Part shown: positions 50,001 through 62,000 of the stretch, in pieces
Layout: each line of letters opens with the position of its first letter
Numbering within the stretch: the first letter of the stretch is position 1
Source: Dendrolimus kikuchii
Taxonomy: Eukaryota; Arthropoda; Insecta; Lepidoptera; Lasiocampidae
Reading direction: 5' to 3'
Length of the DNA stretch: 64,000 bases
Assembly: GCA_019925095.2 (NCBI GenBank)
Contig: CM034411.1
Span: forward strand, 1,337,001 to 1,401,000
Notes under the pieces: generated by a model
Database searches by the model: none
The model's input: the letters and a program-made list of their open reading frames with translations, nothing else
Told to the model about the DNA's origin: nothing
Position numbers and translations under genes: made by a program

Positions 50001-53000
50001 TTCGAGACTGGTTCGCAAAGACAGGCTGACGGCCCACCTGATGGAAAGCGGTTACCGTCGCCTATGAACGCTTGCAACACCAAAGGTTTTGAATTTAATG
50101 ACACCCTTTTTGAAAAATTCCATATCGTAGCGCTGTAGAAGAACCTCAGCTAGGAGCTCATTCCAAATCCCCACGGTACGCAAGAGATACGTTCTGGAGA
50201 ACTATTGCGTACATTAGGGAAACGGCTTGAGGAAGTGGGGATGAACGCCCAGACGATGGCGAGCCGTTGCGGTGGTAGAAACGTTTGACGGCCTCTGTGG
50301 TTGAGCGGGCTAAGCCTTTGCCGGCCTACCTCACTGCAACGCAGAAGCTCCGGGTTCGATTCCTGGTATAGTAAATTTCGGAAACGTATTTTCTCCGTTA
50401 TTTACTATGGTCTGGGTGTCTGGGATCGGCCCCAGAGTAGTCCGTTGTACTTTACCGTTGTTATGACACAAGCGTAACTTGCTTAATTTGGGGATATACA
50501 ATGTGTGTGTTTGTCTGCCGATTATTATTATTATTATACTGTATGTCTTTCAAGACCACGGGCCATAAAAATGGCCCGGACTTTTGGGGGGCTTGCGTGG
50601 GGCCGTGGGAAGGCCAACACGTAGAGGCCCCTTGACAAATTTAATGTAAATGTGGCGTGACACTGACCGGCGATTATCCCTGTCCACACCATATAGTAAT
50701 GCACCCAAAGACAAGCCCCGGCCAGTGTAGGACTATTGTGGGAAATGAGGACAAAAAGTACCGGGCTATTGTGGTGCACTGCTAATGGTACTAGGGGTCT
50801 GGGAATATGGGGACTATGGAGTCTGCCCGTCGCAATGTTCAGGGAACATGGAAAAATGGGCAGACGGTGACTCGCCACTCCCTGCATGGGCCCCAAAAAA
50901 TGCCATAAAGACAGGGGCAACATGGGTGTGAGTGGCTAAGGGGTGTCGAGAGGTGGGCTGCAGGTTCACCGAAGCTACGTCCGACGTTAGGCCGTTTATC
51001 ACTTCCACCCCTGGAGCTTGAGTCTTAGCTCTAGCGATCTCCACTCCGTGCCGGCTGGTTAAGGCAAGCACGGAGGCGGGGGCCTTGCCTTGGCCCCCGG
51101 AGTCAGGTACGAGGTGTCGCTACTCACCTAAGGCTTCGCCACAAAGCCTCCCTGCGGGATTATTATTATTATTATTATTATAGAAAGAAGGCGAAGGCAC
51201 CATTCTGAACAGTTCCTCGGAACACTCCCCGTTATACACTCGGTGGAATACGCAGAGAGACGCGAAGTCTCTCCGAAGGCCAAGCGTATCAATACGTATA
51301 GAATAGGATATAGCAAATAAAATTAAAGAAGAAACATGCTCTCTTTCCTACCATATTGTTACGACCTGAATGCCGATAAAAGACAAATACACACCTGCGT
51401 CTGTAGAAACACATTTTATTACCTTTTTGGCTTTTGGACTTCTTTTATTTACTTTGCGTTTAAAATTTGTAATTAAAAAAACAGCCCATTCTGTATTGTA
51501 ATATTTTATGGTAGTCATTAGCCAGGTGTGATTCTAAGAAATTCAGTTCGTGCGGGCGAGAGACATATTGTATCGGTGCAGTATAAAGAAATGGCCCAAT
51601 GGAGAGATCGAAAGTCGAGCGAGAACCACGATCAAGGCGAGACTTGTGTACATTCGGTGATCTATTTAGTGACGGACTTTGCGCGTGTATTTGAATTACA
51701 GTCTTCTGAATTACTTTTGGACTTATTGCGTTCGGTTATATTTGTACCTGTGTTATACGTGTTTGTATAGTTCTAATAAAACTCTATAATAATTCCAACG
51801 GCATTTTAATTCGAGTCCTGCAACTCGTAACAATGTGAAAGGTACAGAGGCGATTAAAAACAAAATTATCTACGGGCAAACTTCAAGTGGGATAATATTT
51901 TCCTTTTAGTAATAAATACTTACTCGTGCGTTGGTGAACAATGTCTTTGCTGCATCAGCAGTTTTGGCTCCAGTTATGTCCAATTCTTGGCCAATGTCTC
52001 CTCCAACTGATAGGGCCAACTGTTGGACGTTGGCCAGCAGATTGGCTGTATTGGCACATGCCAATGAAGATAGACCCATGACCTATAAGATCACAATACG
52101 GTTTAAATAAAAGTAAATATATAGAAGAAACAGGCAGACAGCCCACCTGATGGAAAGTTGAAAAGATATTATTTATTTTATGATTAAAAAAAAAATACTC
52201 GCGGAATAAGCGAGTAAATTCCACGCGGACGAAGTGCCTAGTACAAAATATTTTGTCTATCAGTGTCCCAGAAATCAATTCTTTGAAATCTTTGGACTGG
52301 TCTAGATTAAAACTGTCCCACTTTTAATCTACTTAACTAAACACTTTTTTTATTTTTTTTTATTGCAAGAGTTCAGCAGACAGGCAGACGGCCCTATTGA
52401 TGGAAAGCGGTTACCATCGCCTATGGACATTTGCAACACCAAAGGTGCAACAAATGCGCTGCTGCTCTCTTAAGGGAGACTGGAACCTGGTCAATAATAC
52501 CGGAACACAACTCAAGGTTGTTATGACGGCATACTCTAGACCAGGGGTGGTCGTCATCCCTACCACCTGGCTGTGGGTTTTTTTGTCGCCTCTTACGACA
52601 GGCCTCCCGGCCGCAGGAAATTGTATTCTTTCTCCGTTCCTGCACGGATAGAAATGATTACCTGTTTCTCCTTCTGTCCATCAGCTGTCGGACTGATCAC
52701 GAACTTCAACTTGTCTGAAGCCTCGGCGAATTGAGCTGCTGAATCGTGTAGACCCTGTTAATGCGAAAACAAAATAAAGAACCTTTTCATTAGTAAAATA
52801 AACATAAAAATATGAAACTTCATTTACCTGATCTTGACCTGCGCTTGCGCACATCTTCTGGGTGGCGTCGCACAGCTCACGGATCTGATCCAACATGGCC
52901 GCCCGCTCTTTCTCGTTCTTACCGGCGGCCACAGTTTTTGATTCTAGAAAAATGTGAAGATCGATCAAAATCAATTGATTTTAAAGAACCAAAAAAATCA

Positions 53001-56000
53001 ACGACACCAAAAGCAGTTATCAAAATATCAAATTATTCAAATTCATTATAATATTAGTTAGGATTAATGGCGTATGTAGCAAGATAATACATCTATACTA
53101 ATTTAATAATAATAATTATTATTTTACGATACAAAAAAAAAATACTCGCGGAATGAGCGAGTAAATTCCACGAGGACAAAGTGCCTTTGTATTTTTTATA
53201 AGAAAAATGTAAAAAATTTGGAAATAAAATAATAATAAATAAATAAATAATAAGTAAATAATAATAATAATAATCGGCAGACAAACACACACATTGTATA
53301 TCCTCAAATTAAGCAAGTTACGCTTGTGTTATGGGTAATATACAACGGACTACTCTGGGGCCGATCCCAGACACCCAGACCATAGTAAATAACGGAGAAA
53401 ATACGTTTCCGAAATTTACTATACCAGGAATCGAACCCGGAGTCTCTGCGTTGAAGTGAGGTAGGCCGGCAAAGGCTTAGCCCGCTCAACCACAGAGGCC
53501 GTCAAAATTGCATTACACAAAGTAGGTATGGAACCAAATGCAATTTTTAACACTCTTCATACGCTTGGTATTAGTGAAATGTGTACCGGGCTATTAATAG
53601 GTACAATGAGACCTCCTCTGTTTGTGACAGAAAAAGATGCGACAGCCAATGCCCAGCAGGGTAGGAGCAGCCATTTCGGACACTTACCCTCGACGTTTTA
53701 ATGAGACCACAACGCGCCCTGCACTCATCCTTTTTTTGGATATCATTCGCCCTACCTATTGTGATTACAGGCCGTGCCAAAAACTCACTTTAAATAATAA
53801 AACTACGTTTTAACGGTTTTAAGCGCGGTAATTTTATTTGATTTTGGTTTTTCCGACGTTTCGGCCACTTTTCAGTGGCCGTGATCACGAAAGACAAAGA
53901 TGTCAAGTGTCAACGAGTATTGTTAAAGTTTTATTTAGCCTACCGCCAACTTATTAATTTTAATTATTTAATTTTTAATTTTGTTTATGGTTATTATTTA
54001 ATCTATGGGAGCCTAATCTAATTTACTACCGCTTCGCAACATGTTATGGCTTGAAGAGAAGAAGCGGCGCAAGAAACTCTTCAGCAAACATGCCTAGCTC
54101 TAATAATTTTATATAATATTAACGGCCACTGAAAAGTGGCCGAAACGTCGGAAAAACCAAAATCAAATAAAATTACCGCGCTTAAAACCGTTAAAACGTA
54201 GTTTTATTATGTATACAAGTCGCGAAAACTTAAGAAAATATTAACTCACTTTAAAGTTTTGGCATCTAGAATTTACAGCAGATCCGTATGGGAATTGAAG
54301 TATGAGGTAAGTCGTAGAGAAATATTGTATTATGAACACAGGGATTTACTTCATATGTTCATATTTATCCGTGCAGAAACGGAGAAAGAATACAATTTCC
54401 TGCGTTGGGGCGGCCTGTTGTAAGAGGCGACTAAACAACCCACAGCCAGCTGGTAGGGCATTTTCCCGACTGGGTGGCTACCACCTTGAGTTGTGTTCCG
54501 GCATTAGTGACCAGGTTCCAGTCTCCCTTAAGAGAGCAGCAGCGCATTTGTCGCAACTTTGGTGTTGCAAATGTCCATAGGCGATGGTAACCGCTTTCCA
54601 TGAAGTGGGCCGTCTGCCTGTCTGCTTCATAATATATCTGAAAATGCAACCAAATACAATATAAGCTACATAAGGTACCTTACCTTTAACAACATCAGGC
54701 AAGAGGCGACTGATGCTTGTGATTGCTGTTTCGGCCTTCGTATAGTCTGGATTTTCTTTGTCTAAAAGCAATAATTTTAATTAATAAACTAATCTAGGAT
54801 TACTGTCAGCAATAAGGCAGATTTTGTAACTAATCCATTTTTTTTGTATCTTATATGCCAGTGAGTCAAATAGACCTGAAGCCGAAGTGGTAATAAAAAC
54901 ATATTTTTTAAATAAAAATTAAAGCCCGACTTCTTCTGGCAACCAGAAAAAATCAAAATCAACTAAACTTCAATAATCTCAACTAATGGTCTATACATAT
55001 ACATAATAATTATTACTTGAATTATGTTATGCGTAATATATAAAGGATTTTGGGAGCGATCCTAGACACCCGAACCATAGTAAGTAACGAAGTAACGGAA
55101 GTCTCTTAAGAAATTTGCCATGCTAGGAACTGCATCCAGGATCTCTGCGTTCCAATGACCTAGGACCTAGGGCACAGGCTCAGACCACTCAAGTCAAGTC
55201 AACAGAACACAATACAATGTTATTATGAATAACTTAAAATATAAATACCAGAAGTGGCGGCCACGAGGGCAGCTATGGCGGCGTTGAGTTTCGCCATCTT
55301 GTCTGAAAGACGGCCTTGAGCCGCTCCAACATCTTCCTTCTTCTCTTGCATTGCAGGCAAGGGCTGAAATTTTTACATCAGCATTTTAGATGAAAATCTA
55401 TCCTTCCCATTTGGTAAAGTATAATTTAATTGTACATCAGATGGTTTGTTGCTTTATCATAACTAAAAGTCTGAACAGATTTTAAAGTTTGACAAGGAGG
55501 TACATTCTATTCTGGAGAAGGCTACCTCTTGTCTCTATATATGCGGAAGAAAACGCTGGTAAGAGTTAGCAATTCTATACCAGTCCGCAAGCTGGTGCAT
55601 ACTGAAAGTTCCTCAACAAACTTGTGTTGTTTTAAATTTCATACGGCATGATTGGGTTCTATAATCCCATGAGAATCTCATGGATTTTAAGTTATTAAAT
55701 CATCCTTAAGCGAAGGGCATAGTCAGTGCTATCTTTAACTGACACGAAACAAGGGACAGCTATTGTTAAAACTAAAAGAGGAACATGTTACTAAACAATT
55801 GAGACTCAACAGAAATACAAATAGCTAAAAATCTATACCAATATTATAAAGCTGAAGAGTTTGTTTGTTTAAACGCGCTAATCTCGGGAACCGCTGGTCC
55901 GATTTGAAAAATTCTTTCAGTGTTGAATAGTACATTTATCGAGGAAGGCTATAGGCTATATATTTTTTTTTAATTCGGGATCCTTACTAAAAGTCCAATA

Positions 56001-59000
56001 ATGTAACCCAAGGTGTAAAAAATTGACCCGAAAAAAATCCTTACACGGCGTGCGCTGCGAAAACTATTGATTATAGAACAAAACAATGTACTACCACTTT
56101 GCAGAACATATAATTGTCTACAAAAAATATTGCGTTATCTTACAAAAGTGCTTTCTTTTATTTTTTTAAATAATTAAAATGCCGTCGCTTTAAAAACTCT
56201 TTATTTTGTACCTTGGTATTAATCCTTATCAAAATAAATTACTCCATATTCAAAAAGAATTCAATACCTTTCAAGAACTTTTTGAATGATTCAGTTCGGA
56301 CGTTTCATTCAAAAGATACCGGGATATTTAAAATGTAGTATTAGTGTTGTAACCAAATATACTAATATTGTTTCATTGAACGCGCTAATCTTAGCAACTA
56401 CTGGTCTGATTTGAAAAAGTCTTTCAGTGTTCGATAGCCCATTTATCGAGGAAGGCTATAGGCTATATATCATCACGCTAAGACCAACAGGAGCGGAGCA
56501 CCAATGAAGAATCTTTCAAAATAGGGGGATTTTGAAAGCAAATTCCACGCGGACGACGTAGCAGGCACAGCTAGTATACTATCAGTCAGGTTTTACCGAA
56601 AAATATTGCAACTAATGTATTTTGGTTCTGTTATTTTGGTGAGCACTAAAGCTCGTGCTTTGAAACCCAGAGAAGGCCGTGTAAAATGTAGATATCCTCA
56701 ACATATTTCAATAATTTTTTAAATGTTTTTCATATCGATTCTTACCTTATTCAGATCATCTTCGACCGCCTTCAAATTGTTCTTCACTCCTGATACGGTG
56801 TTGATGAACTTGAGACGTTGCTGTTCCCCGGGTATCGAAGGTGCTACCTTATTAACACCTGTAGCACAATATTTAGGTAGAAACTAAAAGCCATTCTTTT
56901 TGTTCATACAATAATCATTAACGCTCATGTATGGAAGCGAGAGTTGGGTATGGAAGAGAGAGCATGAAAGTAGAGTAAACGCGGTCGAGATGCGAGCACT
57001 GCGCAAAATCTGCGGAGTGACGCTCGCGGACCGCGTTCCTAATACCGAAGTAAGAAAGACAGTTGGTCTGAAAGAGAGTGTCGGGGTGAAGGTAAGGAAA
57101 GGGATGCTCCGGTGGTTCGGGCATGTGGAAAGAATGCATGATGAAAGAATGACTAAACAGATATACAATGCAAAAGTGGATGGATGCAGAAGTCGTGGAA
57201 GGCCACGACACACCTTCCATGATCAAATTGATCGTATACTAGCAGAAGGTGATGTCAGGAGCTTTAAGAACAGACGAGCGTGCATAACAAGAGTTATGAA
57301 TGTCAAAGAAGCAATTGAGGTGTGTAAGAATAAACCTAAATGGCACTCTGCTGTTCGTGCCTACTCCGCAAGGGAATTGGCGTGAAGTTATGTATGTATG
57401 TACAATAACCTTTACTGTGGTGTTACAAGACTAGATAAGGTGAAAATCTTATACTAATATATAAAGCTGAAGAGTTTGTTTGCTTGAACGCGCTATTCTC
57501 AGGAACTACTGGTCTGATTTGAAAAATTCTTTCAGTGTTGGATAGCTCATTTATCGAGGAAGGCTACAGGCTGCACGGATAAAAATCTTGGAAGGATTGT
57601 AGATAGAATACGAAAATCTGGAAGGTTGATGGGTGCAAGTGTCAAAGGTGGACCAAAAAAGGAATGAATGGATTGTATGAAAGGTAACATGATGATTTGT
57701 GATGTGACAGAGGAAGTATGCCAGAATGGAGGATCATGGAAGGAAAGGATATATTGTGCCGACACCAAATGATTAAGAAAAGGCAAAATAAGCTTTATTG
57801 CCAAAAAAAAATGGAACATCTTCATATATAAAAATTTTCTGTGCGTGTCTATGTGACTGAACTCTTTAACGGCTTAACCTATTTCGATGAAATTTTTTGT
57901 GTGTATGTTCAGATAGATTTGATAATGCTTTAGTTTCACAAATGGACCCGGTTCGTGGCGCTGCAATAGGGTTCTAAATTTTATTTCTTCAGGGCAGGAC
58001 AACGTCCCCCGGGACAGCCAGTAATATTATAAAATTCTAAACATGCCGTGTCTGTACATTAAAGGTATTTAAAAAAACAACTGGAATAGACTATTCAAAC
58101 GATGGAGAACACGATGCATTTTTTTTTAGATTTCTTGTCTATTTGTTCGGAATCCACGTAAAAACTAGTGGGCCGATATCGATGCGGTTTCCGCTGATCG
58201 ACAGCTAATTCTTAGACAAAAACCTGCGCTACTTTTAATCACGGAAATCCCGCGGAAATTTTCCCAGGAGCGGTTTTAAATTGTTCGGATGCATAAAAAT
58301 TATCTGAATCCGTCACAGTTTTCACTAAAACTAATAGCTGATATTGTTTTTATAAATGCTACGATACTTTGTATCCCGTGAATCCCGCGGGAATTTCAAA
58401 TCAAGCGTGGACGAAGTAAAAAGGTTTCTCAACAAGTTGTAGAAATGTAGCTAACAGAACACAATGAAAATAAATTCTAGCGTCATATCTAGTTATATTT
58501 TTTAGTCTTAAGTGTTTAGTTATCTGTGTATTGACCAATTTAGCAAGAGGAACACAGTATTTTAACCAATTGACAAATAAATTAAACTATTCTGATGATC
58601 TCTTTACCTTTATTGGGGACTCTACTAGCTTCTTTCAACTCCTTCAAAATAGCTTCGAGTTCCTTCAAGTCCTTCTCCAGGGCGTTTTGCAAACCCTGGT
58701 AAGGTTTGTCACCTATCTTCCTCCAGCACCTCCCCAAGTCATGGCTCGATGAGGACAACGCGTCTATCGATGACACGAACGCTGCCTGGCATTGAAGCTC
58801 GTCCATTGACGGCGCTGTCAACTAAAATCAAAATGTACTATAGGAAACGAGTCGCAATTTTCAAACTCTAGCGTGTAATACTCGTTGTTTCTGTGGGATA
58901 GACGAATAACCAAAAATGGCGCTTCGGTTGTGTTTTATTGACGCCACCATGACAATTCATTAACAAAGACGGAGTTTTTGGCGGGAACTGAAAGATGTTG

Positions 59001-62000
59001 TGCTGTGCAGTTTTATTTTCTAAAAATATGTAAAATTACTCTAAAATGAACAACAGTTGTAGGTTAATGATAGTTTTTGAGTAGTAATTATGTGTTTTGT
59101 GAGAACGGTGAACTGTATAGTCAAACGTGGCCTTTTGAGTTGTCACAAGAACTCCGTTGAATGACACTAGCTGATTACCTACAGTTCAGCTGTGCATAGG
59201 CTTAAGAAAATTAAGAAACTGTATTGTAAATTAAGATCGGGCTTAAAGGCCTAGCTGCCAAGCCATAAACTTAAATAAAAATAAAATTAACAAAGACATC
59301 GTCATGGCAACGATAATGAAAATAACACTTTAATATGTTGCTCTCATAGTTAATGTCACCTTGGTAGATGGTATTACAGGTCTTCAATAATGAGTGTTTC
59401 GAATTCAAAATTACTTTTAACATTTCTAAGAATTAAAACCTGGACGATTGATAAAATCTACAATAATGAGAGCGAAGCCGCGTATAGAAGCTAGTATTAT
59501 AATAATAAAAAGTCAGAACTCACTCGAGCACTAGTGAGAAGTGCCTGCGCAGCATCAACTGTTTTGGATCCTTTGTAGTCCAACTCTTGGCCAACCTCCC
59601 CACCAACTGCTTCAGTCAACTGTTGGACGTTGGCCAGCAGGTGGGAGGCTTTGCCAGCTGCTAACGACGATAAGTCTAAAATCTATAAAATATATAGAAG
59701 CGCTTTAGAAATACTAAATACCAAGCATCAACAGAAAACTCAATTATCCTCCATTTTGACGAGATACAATATTCGAAAAAAAATTTACAAAATATCTCCA
59801 AAGATTTTGGTAAATCATTCGACATTACCAAACTTTGATGACCAGTCCCAAGAGTTATATCTCAAAGGTTTATAAATATAGATAAACAATAATGATAAGC
59901 GTCCCTTTAACTACCTCCTGTAAACTGGGTACAAATGTAGAGGTAGACCAGGTAGACCAAAAAGATGGATAGTCCCTGTGAAAGATTACACGATGATTCG
60001 TGGCTGTGAAGGAAAAGCCATATTGTGCTGACCCCAAGTGATGATTCGCAGAAGGTGAAAGAAAAGAAAGAAATTACCCAGTATAAACCCAACTACTACA
60101 TCAGATTCGATAACCCACAAATCCTCGCGAAAGAGAATCGTTTCATACTTAGAATGAGGCGTGAGGCTATTGAAATAAAAAAAACACCAAAATTTTAATA
60201 GAGAATAGTTGGCAAGTACCACCTGTTTGGGCTCCGATCATCAAAACTAGACCCAAAGCCAGAAAAACCTAACTGGTAGACCTCAAGACACTGTGCGCTC
60301 TTTCTGCGCGCATCGGAACAAACCAACTTGATTGATAATTTCTTTCTCCCATCCATTTTAATATCATATAAAATATTAGACCTAGACATGTTTGCTGAAG
60401 GGTTCCTTGCGCCGCTTCTTCTCTTCAAGCCACAACATGTTGCGAAGCAGTAGTAAATTATATTAGGCTCCCATAGCGTAAATATTAACCACAAACAAAA
60501 ATAAAACTAAATAATTAAAATGAACAAGTTGGCGGTAGGCTTAATAAAACTTTAACAATACTCATTGACACTCGATATTTTTATCTTCCATGATCACGGC
60601 TACTGAAAAGTAGCCGAAATTTCAGAACGATATAAATAAATTACCGTGCTTAAAACCGTTAAAAAGTAGTTTTATTATAGATATTACCAATTTTCTTAAA
60701 TTACACTGTTTACTTCATACCTGATTTTCCTTTGCAGGGTCATCGAGTTTACTTCTCACAAACGTCAATTTACCCGAGGCGTCGGCGAATTGTGCCACTG
60801 AATCATTGAGATTCTAAAAAGATGAAAATTGTGAAAAACTTGTGAATAATAAACAATATTAAGAACACTTTAGTGTCCCTATGTTATTAACTAAGGAGTT
60901 GAAGGCAATTACGATCATAAATTCTAAGACTTTTTCAACATCAACAGGGGCATATCGCCGTTGATTGTCACCGATGGCGAAATATAGCCCGAGAAAAAGT
61001 AGCGGGGAAAGATCACGACCCTCAGGAATGCGGAATACGTCTCAAGGCACAAAGGCTCAATGAAGACCAACGATCGCTAGTTGATCCCTCTAATAGTGGG
61101 AACATTAAAGGAATCGAAGCATTCGACCGTTGGAACGAAACGTTTACACAGGGCCAACAAAGGCCAACGACGCCCAGCGGTTGGCGGACTTTAGCCTTGT
61201 GATTTATTTATCGTCGGAAGCGGGTAAACAGAGAGACAGTCCACCTGACGAAAAGTAGTTATCATCCGCCTATAGACGCGAACACGTTACCAGCCTCTAG
61301 GATGAGATACGGGATAGCGAAAAGTGGAATGGGGACCAGAAATTTTCTTGAGTGCCGGCTTTACGTATGGTGCATAGCATAGGGTCTTAGGGGTCGCTGA
61401 ACGCCGCTCACGACTGCAAAGACCCTGCGCTCGTGTTATGGCCCATAACGAACGTGGTAACAAAACTAGGCGCGCCAAAAACGGCTCCTTTATTCTATAC
61501 CATAACTTTTGTTTCAACACGCGATCGGATTTAAAACAGATAATTAAAGATTATACTGGCGTAGTCCGAAGTTTTATCCGTGCGGGAACAGAGAAATAAT
61601 ACAATTTCCTGGATTGGGGCGGCCTGTCGTAGGACGCGACAAAACAACCCCCATCCAGGCGGTAGGGTATTTTCCCGTCTGAATGGCTACCACCCCCGGT
61701 CTAGAGTATGCCACCATAACAACCTTGAGTTGTGTTCCGGCTTTAGTGGCCAGGTTCCAGTATCCTTTAAGAGAGCAGCGGCGTATTTGTATCACCTTTG
61801 GTGTTGCAAACGTCCATAGGTGACGGTAAGCACTGTCTGCTAAACTGTTGAATAAATCTTATAACCCCTTCCTTTCTAAAAAAATATATATTACTCCTGT
61901 ACGCTCAAAACAAGAACTCTCATAAATAGAAGTAACGAAAAAAGAACGCTCCGTTATCATATCTTTGTTCTACCAACACTCTCTATTCTCCACGTCGAAT

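Noticed and set aside
50534..50923. 129-codon minus-strand frame
   Set aside because: Lies in repeat family Z and is not conserved in the other copies.
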